64,000 bases of DNA from Talpa occidentalis (lineage: Eukaryota; Chordata; Mammalia; Eulipotyphla; Talpidae): the NCBI RefSeq assembly GCF_014898055.3, contig NW_023602073.1, forward strand, positions 17,531,784 through 17,595,783, written 5' to 3'. The notes under the pieces are model-generated. The model saw only the letters and a program-made list of their open reading frames with translations, was not told where the DNA came from and made no database searches. Below, piece after piece: positions 40,945-54,930 of this stretch; the stretch's first letter is position 1; the number at the start of each line of letters is the position of its first letter. Position numbers and translations under genes: made by a program.

Positions 40945-41300
40945 CAAACCAGAGGTTGACATCCTGTGCTAAGGGCCCTAGGTGTCAAAGACAGAGGAGG
41001 GAGCTTCTCATGACAAGGTGAGATTGAGGATGACTTCATAGAACAAAACTTGCCTCTAGATGTTTCTTCTGCTTTAGGATAGATTTCTCTGATAAAAGAT
41101 TATTGCTGGAGATGACCCTAAATCTCGTTAACTTGCATTCTCTAACACAGTTAGTAACAAAATAGTGATAACTCCTCCTGAGATTTAACAAGGCCTCTGT
41201 TGACCTTAGCTCCATATCCAAAGTGACAGGTATTAGAAAAAGCCTAGTCTGGGCATCTTGGGAAAAGCCTATCTGACAATTTGTGGGAAGACCAAGCACA
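40945..41300. repeat. unidentified old dispersed repeat
   Basis: Phrases such as ctctgataaaagattattgctggagatgaccctaaa-type wording near 41088-41122 and catcttgggaaaagcct near 41253 recur in order at about 53105-53275. A family name cannot be given. Confidence 0.35.
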
Positions 41301-41579
41301 CACATTCAACCTATGCTTCTCTGAGATCTTTTTCTTATGAGAGTGCTTATGTCACATAATATTTATACTAAATACATCAGTGTGTTGCTCTACTGTTCAC
41401 TCTGGTTTTTGTCCACTGAATTATCAGGCCCAACCAAGAATGCTAAGAGAGTAGAGATTAAATTTGACTCCCCTACAGAGGCTACCAGGGCATCGAAATA
41501 ATTTCCCACCACAGCTCCAAGAAGCATGTCTGGAAAGCAGTTTTTACTGTGAATTGGATATTTTACAGATATAAAGCAC

Positions 41580-41770
41580 TTCATGCTCCCTAGAGCTTGA
41601 CCCTCTGGTTTCAAATCCCAGTTCCACTTGTACAGATGTGGACACATCACTTCCATCCCCAGGACCTCTGTGTCTTCATTTCTGAAACTGAGCTCATAAT
41701 AATGATGCCTATGTCATCAGGTTGCTTTGAGGGTTGTTAAATACATGCACACCTGTGCCTCACAAATGCC
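41580..41770 (+). mobile_element. MIR ancient SINE
   Basis: The order of motifs (tttcaaatcccagttccact, then gtgtcttcatttctgaaact, aataatgatgcctat, gggttgttaaatacatgcac) follows the MIR consensus. Confidence 0.65.
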
Positions 41771-42215
41771 TACTTTTACTCTCCTATTAAAATAATATAG
41801 AAAAGAAAACCTATATATTATTTCCTTTCTCCAAAGGCTATCATGTCATGCCTGTGTTGACAAGACATTCCAATGAAAAATAAATTTTAATGAAAGAACT
41901 TCTTGTTTGGAATCCACTTTCACAATAGCAATAAACTTCTTTGAATCCAGACTAACTCCTTTCTGGTTCTCTTCTGTGAGATTATGTATCTGAGCAAGGG
42001 TGAGAGTCTCAAACAGCCACTTCTTTTGTTGGCTGCTGGGGAGTGGGGGGTGTATAATACCAGGGCCCACTTCCTTCCAGTTACCTCCAACTCTATTTAG
42101 AGAATTAATATTTAACTGTATGAAATTGGGTACATGGAGTTTATTAGTCATAAGTTTATAAATCCTGTATGGTTTAAACTTTAACACCATCCATGAATTC
42201 TACTTGCAGTCATAA

Positions 42216-42567
42216 TGTAACAGGGTGGTCCCCAGGAAGGGGGAGGTTCCAGGTTTCCTGCCCCACCCAAGGGAGGGTGGAGCTTAGCAGGGAATTGTAA
42301 GAGGGAAAAGGATGTCTCCTAAAGCTAATTCCATACAGGCATTGTGGACTCCACCCCCACTCCAGACCAAAGCCAAAAGACAAGCTCAGTTTCTTCACGC
42401 GTCTCTCTGCTCCATGTGCCTCCTCCAGGTCTCCTTCTGTCTCCATCCTGCTTCCTTCCTTCTTCAGTCTCCTCTGCAGCTTGTTCTCTCCCTGCTCAGC
42501 TCCACCCTCCCTTGGGTGGGGCAGGAAACCTGAAACCTCCCCCTTTCCTGGGGACCACCCTGTTACA
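42216..42567. mobile_element. palindromic solo LTR (family A derivative)
   Basis: A 352-bp element flanked by the 4-bp duplication ataa (42212-42215, 42568-42571). Its first 78 bp (from tgtaacagggtggtcccc) and last 79 bp (to its complement) form inverted repeats with only two substitutions and one indel. The right part follows the minus-strand LTRs at 24.0 and 52.2 kb. The segment 42294-42375 matches the complement of about 4690-4770 from another LTR-like element. A normal LTR is not palindromic, so this copy is rearranged. Confidence 0.8.
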
Positions 42568-42599
42568 ATAAGGCAAAGGACTTTAAATATTTCAAAAGT

Positions 42600-43565
42600 A
42601 TGTAATAGATACAAGTAACTCTCTAAATTCACTTTATGAAACATGAAGACACCATTATTTTGTAACACAGCTGCACCACTTAGTCCTCCATGTGTATCCA
42701 CCTCTCCAACCGGCCCTAGGCCCAGGGAGGCTTACCTGCCTGTAGGAATCTCACCAATGTGTTTACCTGCACCTCTACCTTCTGGTTAAGCCACTGAAAA
42801 CCACCTGCAGAGGGTGGGTATGAGAGTAAATAATGATTTCCCAGTTTATCTTTTTATCTGAATATATTTATAGTAAAATTTGTAGGAATACACACAGAGA
42901 AATGTTTTTTCCTGAAGCATTTTAAATTGCAGACACCATGAGGCGCCATACCTAAATATATAAATATGTACTTATCCAGCCTTAAATATATAAACTTACT
43001 CAGCCTAAAAAACACCTTCATAAAATGATATAACATCCAGTCCACCCTCATGTCCTCAGTTGTCTGCCATGTGCCCTCTGATTTAATCCATAAAGCAAGA
43101 TGCAGCTGGTTACTACTCTAGTCCCTTTTAATCTTGAACACACCAATTTTTACATTTTTGAGAAACAATTATTTTATGCAGTGTTCCACATTTACCATAG
43201 ATCAAAACCTTGTGCAATAGATCCACTAAGGTGATATACTTAGGCTCATGCAAACTATTCTATGGTTACCTAAGAAATTTGAGTAAGCAGAATGAAAACA
43301 CCTTCACGAATAGGTAATCATACTATAAATCTCAAGTACCAGAAAATCTGCATTTGCATACCCACCAAAAAAGTTTGTCTTTGGTGCCTCCAGGCAATCT
43401 CCCCAAACCCAAGATTCCCCAAATTTGTGACTCAAGTTTTATCAAATTACCTATTGGTACTGGTGCCAAATGGTAAATTATGAAAGTTGTTAACACTCTG
43501 TAGGGTAAATGGCTTTTCTACCTTCCCACCATTAGGATTGCCCTGCCTGATGGGGTACCTGCTGT
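42600..43565. other. gene-free spacer
   Basis: No gene or repeat identified with confidence. Confidence 0.45.
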
Positions 43566-43570
43566 CCTTA

Positions 43571-43930
43571 TGTAACAGGGTGGTCCCCAGGAAAGAGGGA
43601 TTGCGCAGTTTACTTCTTTGGGCTATGTAAGTGTATTGAAATAGACACCAAGAGAGAAGGCAGAAGAGAAGCAGAAGGGAGGTGAGAAAGCCAGAAGAGA
43701 GAAGCCCAAAGTGAAGACTTGCGTGGGCCGGGAGGCCTTCTGGCCTCCCAGGCCCCAACCCTGCCAAACGTGCGCCTGTTTACTGGACTACGCATAAAAC
43801 ACAATGAAGGCCCCAAAAAGGCAGAGAGCTCCAGACTCTCCTTTATCTACCCAGTCAGCGGGGACAGTAGAAAACCTGAGAGGGCTTCCTGCCACTACAT
43901 TACCCACAGCACTAAAATCCCATTGATAAA
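43571..43930 (+). mobile_element. LTR-like element sharing the family A 5' end
   Basis: Begins tgtaacagggtggtccccag and matches family A for about 30 bp, then diverges into a G/A-rich and C-rich body. The 3' end and target-site duplication were not found, so the right border is approximate. Confidence 0.5.
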
Positions 43931-44003
43931 ATAAAAAATATATTCCAATAAGTAACACCAACCCACATGCAAAGGTGCGAGCTCTTCAATTGAAAATATG
44001 GGT

Positions 44004-44019
44004 GGCCCTAAAAAGGGCC
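44004..44019 (-). promoter_or_regulatory. histone mRNA 3' stem-loop (H4 at 44055)
   Basis: The complement ggccctttttagggcc has a uuuu loop, a permitted variant, 35 bp past the stop. Confidence 0.93.
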
Positions 44020-44054
44020 TTTATTACTTCCACCTTACAAACAGAAACCCTAAC

Positions 44055-44375
<321 letters not shown>

Positions 44376-44423
44376 TCAGACAGCACAGCCGAGTGAGGTG
44401 AAAGCTGAGCGCCTACCGCTTCT

Positions 44424-44452
44424 TATGTAGCAAATATGCGGACCTTGTTGAA
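44424..44452 (-). promoter_or_regulatory. H4 promoter
   Basis: The complement reads ttcaacaaggtccgcatat, a site II-type element (ggtccg at 44439-44444), followed toward the gene by a weak TATA substitute (complement of ttatgtag, 44423-44430) about 60 bp before the ATG. Confidence 0.7.
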
Positions 44453-44479
44453 AACGGAAAAACCGGACAAGGCGGGAAA

Positions 44480-45290
44480 CTGCAAGCTCCGCCCCTTCCT
44501 TCTGGGGCTTAAACACTGGGTAAAGAAATTGCCTGAAGGTATTTTTTTTTAATCTCTAAATTTCACTTGTGCACACAGTATAATTTTACCTGGTGTGTGT
44601 ATGTGTATATGTATTTAAAGATGTGTACATTCTACATATATTCTTGGGTTACTTGCCACGTTGATATTGAAATAATAGTTCACGTCCCAAGAACAAAAGA
44701 CATTCATAAACACACTGTCTGCCAAGCAACTCAGCCATGCTTCAGGCTTGGAATCCATGAGCCTCTGCTCTCAAACTATGCTCCTGGGCATGCTTATTAA
44801 TCCATCCGAGTTTTAGTGGCCTCGATGGTTAAAAGGATAAATACTTGTTGGTGACAGAGTTAATCTCAGCAAAATGACTGGAATGTACTTCGTGAACAGT
44901 AAGTGACTGTTCCCCGGACTTGTGTTCTTAAAAAAATTTATTTTTTTAATACAGTCGAAGTACATGGAAGGATTTCAAAACTTTCCCAATGTAACATGTG
45001 TACAGAGTGCTTTAATTTATTACAAATTAAGCACATACATTTAAACAATGAAGGGTTGCTGATGAAAAGCATGTAAATGGGTTTTTCTCATGTGGGTTCC
45101 AGGGATGGCATGGTTTTCCTTTCCTGGGGTTGGTGAATGGAATTCAAGCAAAGTTGTCATAAATGCTAACCCCTAGGAAAAGAGATTTTCTTCTAAGTAT
45201 ACCTGAAAAAAAAAAGTGATCATTCTTAGATTTTGCATTATAATACATAGTTCCTGAGCTAGTTACATGAGAAATTAAACTATAAGTGAT
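44480..45290. other. gene-free AT-rich spacer
   Basis: No feature recognised. Confidence 0.45.
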
Positions 45291-45295
45291 GTCCT

Positions 45296-45357
45296 TAGAA
45301 TAAGTTGTTCAATATAAGAGCTGGGTTAGAATAAGTTGTTCAATATAAGAGCTGGGT
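45296..45357. repeat. perfect 31-bp tandem duplication
   Basis: The unit starting tagaataagttgttcaatat occurs twice in a row without any difference (45296-45326 and 45327-45357), indicating a very recent local duplication. Confidence 0.9.
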
Positions 45358-45359
45358 TT

Positions 45360-47750
45360 TCTGTACTTAACATTTACCAAGCACACTGGTCTAAACACCA
45401 AGGATTAGCTCAGCCAAGGACCCCCTCAGAAAATTTGAGATTAAAACATCAAATTTTGAAACTTTTTATGTAGGGGGAGCAATATCAAAAATCATGTACC
45501 CACATAATTAACCAAACCTCAGCTCAATGTACATGTCATACTAAAACTGGAAGAAAGCACCACCCTCCAAAAAAATAAAAATTGCACACAAGAGAAAAAT
45601 TACATTTGATAAACTAGTCCTAGACTCCCAAGAATACAAAGTAGCAACTGGAAAAGAATTGTCACAATTCCTTTTTTACCTTGTTCTTTTGAAAAAACTA
45701 TTTTCAGAAGTTACAATAGTACCTAGAGTCCCTTGAACCATGCCCCCCAAAAGGTAACATCTTTATAATTATATAATATCAAAACGAAGTAACTGGCACT
45801 GGTTAAAAACCTTAACTAGACCACAGGCTTTATTCGGCTCTGTTTTTAGGAGACATACACCCCTTTGATTGCCTGTGTTTGTGACTTGTCCTATGCAATA
45901 TTATTCCTCCTATAGATACATGTAACACTGCAATATGGAGACAAAACTGTTCCTCACTAAAGAACTTTTTCTTACATTGTTACAGCAGAATTCCATCAGG
46001 GAAGCAGACATCATTCAGCCAGGAGGGAAATTTTTTATTAATGATAGAAGGCTCAGAGAAGATCCTTCTCTAAAGTCTGAGCCCCTAGTAGTTAGGCAAA
46101 TACTTATTGCCTAAAAGTGGGGGAGGAGAGGAACACATTATTACTTTAAAGCCCACTGGGATACAGAAGACTTCTAAGAAGTTATCTGGGACTAGCAGGG
46201 GTGTGGCCTTGAGAATTTCTATCAGTAACTCTCTGGAACTTTCAGTCTACAGTGAGGCGCTTTGTTTCAACATAACTTTAGACATTTTCAACTTAAACAT
46301 GAGAATTCCACTCAACATGAGAATATCTACACACCTCTTTCCTTTTGTGGGGCAATGACTTATCCATTATCCATCTCCAGTTTTGTCTCATTTTGAGAAT
46401 ATTATTGAGTAAAAAAGCTTTAAGATTGCCTTTTTGTCACTAAGCATTAGGCAATTTAGATCCATCCAAGTTGTTATATTTATCAGTAGCCTCCCTTTTC
46501 ACTGCTGATTTGCATTCAATTTTGTGGCTGTAATGATTTTAACCCCTCATCATTAGAAAGACAATAATTGGCCCTCCATTTTTACAAAAAAAAAAAAAAA
46601 GACTTAAGAAATTTTAGCTTTTGTTTCTCCTAGCCCTGTTTTGTTTTAACTGTATCCCATCTAAAAAATACATCTTTTAGAGATGCAGAAGTGCTGCAAG
46701 AGTGGCTGGGAACCTAATGGTCCTTAAATAGTCACATAGAAATCATTGTGTTGCTCTTATCACTTGCAAGTGTGCTTCAAGGTTCAAAAATACAACACTG
46801 GGTTTGATTTCTGAAATCTGACTTGTGGGTTCACACTGGTTCCTTAAGTCTGCAAAGCTTGGGTGAATAAACACTTGGTATTTTTGTTGCTGGGTTGCTG
46901 CCTTAGGGCTTCTTTTCTCTAGCAAGCAGTGCTATTCACTTTGATTCTGAAGAGCCTATCTAAAATGCATTTCCCCAGGCTAAAAGCAAACCAAGCAATA
47001 AGGTTTAATAGGTAATCCTTTGGCTAAGGTCTGTAAAACTGGAATCCACAAACCCTGCATTGCTATAGGGCTTGTTATAAGATTTCCCATTTATCTGAAA
47101 ATTTTGGTCGGTATTGTCTCTAATTCTTGTGGATTTGCAGCAAATGGGATTATTCACCTTTATCAATGCAGGGCCTGAATTCAGTTGTGTAAGTTTTTCT
47201 TGCAGGGTACAGACAACATAGTCTGCACAGTTCTTTGCTGCAAGAAACGCTTCATTACAGGTCTGTGGAGTGAGCTTAACCACTACTGCAGGCCCTTACT
47301 CTGTCCAGCATTGCAGACAGCGGCTCTCTCTGCTATTGCTGCTGGAAGTTGAATTGTTACAAAGTTACTCACTACAAGGTAGCACTTTGCAAGGACAAAG
47401 CAATCTTTGCCAAAATACCCTCCTGCAGCCCACTCCGTGCCGACCGCGCTGCCAGTTATAAGCCTCCGGTCCACGGAACTTTGCGGGAGCCTTGAGAACC
47501 ACTCAGTAAACTCGGCCACAGGAGCAGCCAGACGTGGGGGCAAAAGAATAGGGAGGGCACGTAGATGGCTAACGCCTCAGACAATTTAACAGCCTCCACA
47601 GCTGAGCGCGGCACACCTAGCAGGGGGAGGGAGGAGTTAGGACGCCAGCTTCCCGGCGCCACCCTTAGCAGGGCTGCCCCAGCCAAGCTCATACCTATGC
47701 CCAACTCCCCCATGCCTTTCCCGAAGGGCCTCAATCGCCAGTATTCAGCT
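45360..47750. other. gene-free spacer
   Basis: AT-rich to about 47.2 kb with an A run at 46587-46601, then more GC-rich from 47.3 kb toward the H3. The open frames in 47.3-47.8 kb show no protein family I recognise. Confidence 0.45.
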
Positions 47751-47772
47751 CCTTTAAATGGAGATTGTAGGT

Positions 47773-47788
47773 GGCTCTGAAAAGAGCC
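47773..47788 (-). promoter_or_regulatory. histone mRNA 3' stem-loop (H3 at 47821)
   Basis: Canonical. The block from here to the stop codon is identical to that of the H3 at 9.3 kb, and 47766-47795 is identical to the orphan stem-loop region at 10751-10780. Confidence 0.95.
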
Positions 47789-47820
47789 TTTGGGTTTTTG
47801 CTGTTACTCGGAAAGGCACC

Positions 47821-49050
<1,230 letters not shown>

Positions 49051-49053
49051 ACA

Positions 49054-49155
49054 GCCAATCAAACAGTAGTCTTGAATTCACCTTATTTGCATTAAAAGTT
49101 ACACTGGCTCATTTGCTCCAATCAGAGCTCGAGATAGCTTAAGCCCTATTTGCAT
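49054..49155 (+). promoter_or_regulatory. H2B promoter with two octamers
   Basis: ccaat boxes at about 49055 and 49118 and two perfect octamers atttgcat (49085-49092 and 49148-49155). The second octamer is in the usual place; the TATA element after it (acaaaaatag near 49166) is weak. Confidence 0.85.
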
Positions 49156-49215
49156 AGAAGCCCTACAAAAATAGGGTCAGCTTTAAGACAAAACACGCAT
49201 TCTGCTGGGTTTTAG

Positions 49216-49611
<396 letters not shown>

Positions 49612-49640
49612 GCGCGCTCCTATTTTACCCTCAACCCAAA

Positions 49641-49656
49641 GGCTCTTTTCAGAGCC
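49641..49656 (+). promoter_or_regulatory. histone mRNA 3' stem-loop (H2B at 49231)
   Basis: Canonical ggctcttttcagagcc, 29 bp past the stop. Confidence 0.95.
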
Positions 49657-49739
49657 ACTCAATTCTTTCCTATAAAAAGCTGTAGTACTGACTGCATAAT
49701 ACCAAGGGAGGAACCTCCCAGATTTGGGCTAGTATTTAT

Positions 49740-50025
49740 CTTAAAAAAAAAAAAAGCTGCATATAATTTAGGGTGCAGGCCACAGGGTTGGGGTGGTTTG
49801 TGAGGCTTCACCAGAGAGTTGGGGGGGGGGGATTAGTGAGAGGGTTCAGTAAAAGGCAGAACGGGCAGACTGACTGAAACTGCTGGGAGGAGTATCCAAG
49901 GGAGACAAGAGGGCTGTGCCATCTGTTTTGCTTCCCTGGCAAGGAATGGAACTCGCGCTGCAATGGCTGGCAATAGGTTGGTAGCGATATCTTCAATTCC
50001 TGTGCCATCAGAGGTGACTTACCCT
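49740..50025 (-). mobile_element. very degenerate SINE of the tRNA-derived family
   Basis: On the minus strand a few landmarks survive (complements of ggcagactgactgaaa-like wording at 49856-49880 and of gtgccatcagaggtgac near 50001). A G run of 10 or more at 49823-49832 interrupts it. Confidence 0.5.
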
Positions 50026-50039
50026 CATTCCTGTTTATT

Positions 50040-50660
50040 TTTTTCACTTCACTAAAGAGTCAGTGAAGAAAAATAAGCACTGACCAGAAAGTACTTTTCT
50101 TTCAAAAGCAGGATGATCTGTTGGAAATTCAAACGGTAAATTAACGCAAGTTGCTTTTGCCAATGTGTTGAACTGGGAGTTGGATGTTGGCATAAACTAA
50201 TACCCTTGAGTACTTTCTATGGACTAGAGATGACATGGGCCTGAGTGTGACCTGAGTATGTGGATCACATTGTTTAACAGAAATAGGGTATGTCTTTTCT
50301 GATCACATGAGAAGAAGGAGTTACGAAGAAAACAGTGATGAGGGGTAACCGTTATACAAGAAAAGGAGGCATTTTACAACTGAGAAAGGTGAATTATGGT
50401 TTTTGAGAAATACGGTAATAGAAAAAGGTGCAAACAGCCTAAGTGCCTAAGTACAAGGTCTTTTTCTTTTGGGCTTACTAGGGAGACTGATAGAGAAAGC
50501 ACTACAGGCCTAAAACCAGTATTTCAGCAGTAAATGTAATCCTGAAGTCCTAATTCTCAAAAACTACCAGAAGAGGGAAGCATGAGTCTGAAGATGAGTG
50601 TAGTATTGGCAAAGCTGAATGGACACTCATCTTTGAAATTTTCAATTTCCTGGAAGGGTT
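50040..50660. other. gene-free spacer
   Basis: No feature recognised before the solo LTR. Confidence 0.45.
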
Positions 50661-50668
50661 TCTGGAAG

Positions 50669-51288
50669 TATAATAGGGTGGTCCCTAGGGAATGAGGGGT
50701 TTGCAGGTTCCCTGTCACACCCAAAGAAGGGTGGAGCTGAGCAGGAAGAAGCTGGAGAGGAGAAAGAAGGTGAAGGGAAGAAGCAGGATGGGGAGCCATA
50801 AGGAGATCGGGAGGAGACACATGGAGCAGGGACATGTGAAAAAGCTGAATTTGGTTTTTGGTCCTGGACAGGTTGAAACAGAAGTGGATGAGAGACCCCT
50901 GGGGAGGTTTAATGGTGGCAGCTTTTATCTTGATTTTGATTTTGCTCTTTTCCTTCCAGACTTGTCTGATCCCTTCTGACCCTTTCTCATGGGTCCCCAC
51001 CAGAAAGTGCTTTAGACTTGTGGCGGGCTTTCGGGCCTAAGTGGTCCTGCTTTGGGCCAACCCTATTGGGCTGGGCATTTACCCATGAGGGGATGTGTAA
51101 CTTCAAGTTCTTGATCTGGAAACTATTCTTTGTATTTTCTGAATTGCACACTAATTGTATTAAAGTTCTTTTCCATTAAAGGTCTTTACACAGTAGAGTA
51201 TGTTTTGTCTTGATGTGGCAGATGGCAGAACATATTTAGAACAGGCAGGTTTGGGGTTCTGGGGTGCCCCTCTCCCTGTCCTGTAACA
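50669..51288 (+). mobile_element. solo LTR, family A (plus strand)
   Basis: A 620-bp element with 5' end tataatagggtggtcc (first TG decayed to TA) and 3' end ctgtaaca, flanked by the 4-bp duplication gaag (50665-50668, 51289-51292). It is more diverged than the 24.0 and 52.2 kb copies. A 4-bp duplication fits class I (gammaretrovirus-like) elements. Confidence 0.85.
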
Positions 51289-51294
51289 GAAGGA

Positions 51295-52200
51295 ATGTAA
51301 GTGATGGCAGAGGAAGAGCAGAGTCTAAGTTTGTATTCATGGACTACAGTTCACAAAAAGGCTACATATTTACCCTCACTTAGCTATGTTCCATCATTGA
51401 CTCACAAAGGTCTTATAGAAGTCCTAGTGCAATGCCGCATAAAAACAGGATCTCACTGAAATTTAGACAAGAATGCTGTTTACAATAGCAAATTTCGTCC
51501 ATTTTCCACTTACCAGAATTTTTAACATAAAGATAGAAGGATACCTGTGTCTTGGAAGAAAACTCTGAGATACAAGTTGCTATATGTTATCAGCACAGGG
51601 CTTGAGAAATCAGAAAAATCACCTAGTACGTGGAAAGAGGCCTATATGGTCAAATTTGATGCTTCCTATGAATGAAATCAGATGAACTTGGAGTCCTTTT
51701 TGGATCTCATAGAAGCCAAGATTAAACTTGTACTATGCAACTAAGGTTTGAGAGGTTATCTTAATATACACCTTATACCAAGGCAGGGTCCACATTTTTA
51801 GTTTCTAAAAGAAAAAGCAGTCATTTGTTACTGAATTTATCTTCAAGTCTATTTATGCAATCTATAGAAGGAAGTTAAGATTGAATGTGTCGTAGAGAAA
51901 CAAAGCAAAAGGTGGCTGAGTCTCTCCATAAGAGCTTCCAGAGGAGAGGAGGCTAGATTTGCTTTTATCAGCAATAGAACCTCTGTCCCCAGCCAAGTGC
52001 TCTTTCAATGCTGCATGTAATTAGGACAAGACAGTTTGAGTCCATGTTGCTTCTTGGACCCTCAATTAGAAAACTTTGTGGAAGAAATAGAGATAACTGG
52101 GAATAATTGTTGCTCTCAAAAATTGTCATAGAAAGCTACCCATTCAAATCCTGAAGGACACCAACCTCCTGTTCTTAAACACCCTTTACCAAAAAACATG
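51295..52200. other. gene-free spacer
   Basis: No feature recognised. Confidence 0.45.
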
Positions 52201-52204
52201 AAAG

Positions 52205-52788
52205 TGTTGCAGGGCCAGGAGAGGGGCAGCCCAAACCCCACAGACCTGCCTATTTTAAATGGGTTCTGCCATCTGCTGCATCAACACAAAACGTATGAGA
52301 CTTTAATGGGAAGGAACTTTAATACAATTAAGAAACAATACAGAAAAGGCAAAGAATCTAGTTTCTAAATCAAGCACCCAAAGTTACCCGTCCCCTCGTG
52401 GGTAAAACTCCTTCCAAATGGGATTGGCCCAGAGCAAGGCCCCAAAGCCTGCCACAAGTCTAAAGCATCTTCCAGTGGGGACCCACAGAAAACCAGACAA
52501 GCCAGGAAGGAAAAGAGCAAAATCAAAATCAAGATAAAAGCTGCCATTGTCCCCTCCCCACGGGCCTCACCCACATCTGTGTCACCCAGTCCACGACCAA
52601 AAGGCAAGCGCAGTTTCTTCACGTGTCTCTCGGCTCCATGTGCCTCCTCAAGGTCTCCTTCTGGCTCCATCCTGCTTCCTTCCTCAGTCTCCTCTGCAGC
52701 TTCTTCTCTCCCTGCTCAGCTCCACCCTGCATTTGGGTGGGGCAGGGAACCTGGAACCTCTCCCTTTCCTGGGGACCACCCTGTTACA
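52205..52788 (-). mobile_element. solo LTR, family A (minus strand)
   Basis: A 584-bp TG...CA element with the 4-bp duplication aaag (52201-52204, 52789-52792). It is very similar to the copy at 23988-24583, with a 12-bp deletion near 52490, suggesting both derive from recent activity of the same family. Confidence 0.88.
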
Positions 52789-52999
52789 AAAGTAATTGAT
52801 GGGCAGGGGGGGAATTTCTCCTATGACTCTGGATTCTTTAAGAGCTGGTAGAGCAATTAAATGAACATCTAACAGATTAGTGGGAGAAAATAACAAAATT
52901 AGCTACAAAGTGAATTACTTACAAATGGAGAATCTACATAGAGTAAATTCTAAAGTAAAAGGGGACAGAAAAAGAGGGTTTTTATCTTGAGTTAAGGAA

Positions 53000-53285
53000 T
53001 GGGCTAGGAACCTGGCTCCAAACACAGAGAAAGGCAACGCACATGTTGAGGGGAGGGTGACTCATCTAACAAACACTAGGTGCTCTGTAACTACATTTCT
53101 CCTGCCATATAAACAAGCTTCTCTCATGATAATTTCTGGAGATTAACCCTAAAGCTAGGTAATATCCCGTTTTCATTCTCCTTGGTTGTTAAAGAAATGC
53201 TAAAAAGTTTCTCTTGAGCCTTGGCTCAAAATAAGCCACATGCAAAAGGCACATCTTGGGAAAGACTGTTTGCACATTTTGGGGA
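53000..53285. repeat. unidentified old dispersed repeat
   Basis: Partner of 40945-41300: shares ttctctcatgataatttctggagattaacc-type wording and catcttgggaaagact in the same order. Confidence 0.35.
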
Positions 53286-53645
53286 GCTCTACCCTTCAAC
53301 CACACCGAGAAATCCTTGCATTCGAATGCAATCTCAACCAATTTCAAGGGTCCAGAAGATAAGCGATGTCTCAGTTTCGTGCCAAAATTCAGCTACAGCT
53401 CAGAATTAGTGGGTAGCTACACGTATCACATTCATCATAATTTTTTTCAAATGTGGTTTATGAATGATGTTTATTTATTGAAGTTATAATTATGAATACA
53501 TACTGGACAAATTCACCTCAAAAGAGGATGGTGAGTGTTGATCATCAATAGGATGAAGCTACTGTCAAATATAGATTTGTGGAAAATAGTTTCATCATTC
53601 AGTTTATAAGTACACTGAGGCTAAATGGGTATGTCTGCAGGTGCA

Positions 53646-53689
53646 AGGAAATGTACTTGTTACATTTCACAGGAAATGTACTTGTTACA
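53646..53689. repeat. short tandem duplication
   Basis: aggaaatgtacttgttaca occurs at 53646-53664 and 53671-53689, a 25-bp period. Confidence 0.85.
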
Positions 53690-54299
53690 GTATATAAAGT
53701 TTTTTAGAAATATTTTTGGGTTTTCTTCCTTCTGCAAATTAAATGGTGATGGTCAATACTTGAAACTTCAAACCTCTTGCTTTTATTTTAAATAAATTAT
53801 CACATAATTTATATACTCTTTCCTTGGCTGCTGAGATCCTTAAATCAGGGCTATAGTCCTCTAATGGGGTTAGCACTCAACTATTTCTGCCCCTGCCTCT
53901 TGGTTCACCATCTGAATTGGGTGTGCTCAGGAACATGGAATAATAATTTTGAAAAATATTTTAAAATGTATAAATCAGTGCTTAGATGCCTAGAAACTCC
54001 AACTTGTAAAAACAGAAGTGGAACCTGGTTTAACCGTTCAGTTATCAGACTCGTGGCTTTAACCTCTGAACATACTCCCAAAGCAGTACCTGTGCAATGA
54101 CTCTTTCTTGGCTGTAGAATAATCTCACAAATCTACAAAGACCTCTCTCCCTTCTAGGCTTCTCCCTTCCACTGCTCATTCTCATCTCAATTGTGAATTC
54201 TTCTCTACCCACCTTGTTTAAATTATTATGACTATTTATTACCTATCTCTTTTATCCCAGGTCAGTCCTTAATCCTCTTGCTCTTTCTTCATGGATGGA

Positions 54300-54412
54300 T
54301 GGATGGAGTAAAATAAAAAGGTTTTATTATTTATTATTATATAATATGTAAATATATTTTATATAGAAAATATAAAATATATAATCATAAAAATTATTTT
54401 ATTTTTTATTAA
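54300..54412. repeat. AT-rich low-complexity DNA with a (ggat)n start
   Basis: A short ggat run near 54292-54306 is followed by about 100 bp of almost pure A and T. Confidence 0.7.
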
Positions 54413-54662
54413 TTTTTTTAAAGATTTATTTATTTATACAAGCACTGGGTACAGTCAGAAGCACAGGAGGGTAAGAGAATTCACCAGAGCAGGGAACAGA
54501 ACAGGCGGACTGACGAAATACACTGCTGAGGGGAGCAGTGGGCACGGCAGGAGATGTCTGTCATGCCATGTGGGACACTCGCCAGGGATCGAACCGGCAC
54601 TGCAGAGACCATGGGCAGCTTTGCAGCCCAGCGCTCAACTGCTGTGCCACCAGGGGAGGCCC
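54413..54662 (-). mobile_element. tRNA-derived SINE
   Basis: Minus-strand full-length copy; the head ends at 54662 (complement of gtgccaccaggggaggccc). attaattt on both sides is a candidate target-site duplication. Confidence 0.85.
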
Positions 54663-54819
54663 AATTATTAATTTATATTTTATAAACAAAATCCAGTTTG
54701 CTGGATTTGTTGCTGGGGATAAACAGTTTGCCTGCAGCTATCAAATTAGTAAATTGAATTATCAATGTACATTCTTTTTCTAGTCCAGAGATAAAATTCA
54801 TAACTGAGTGATATAAATG

Positions 54820-54930
54820 GACCCCTTTAGGCCTATTTCTTCATCTTTGTCTTTGGGCAAATAATGGCCCCAACCCGTAGAGTTTTTGCTAGGATTAAGT
54901 AAAATAATTCATGTAAGCACTAAATTACAG
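54820..54930 (+). mobile_element. MIR-like fragment
   Basis: ttcttcatctttgtctttgg, aataatggcccc and gctaggattaagtaaaataa follow part of the MIR order. Weak. Confidence 0.4.

Noticed and set aside
47260..47790. Several overlapping open frames in the GC-richer stretch before the H3 at 47.8 kb
   Set aside because: No start context, domain or conserved motif; overlapping frames on both strands are a composition effect.
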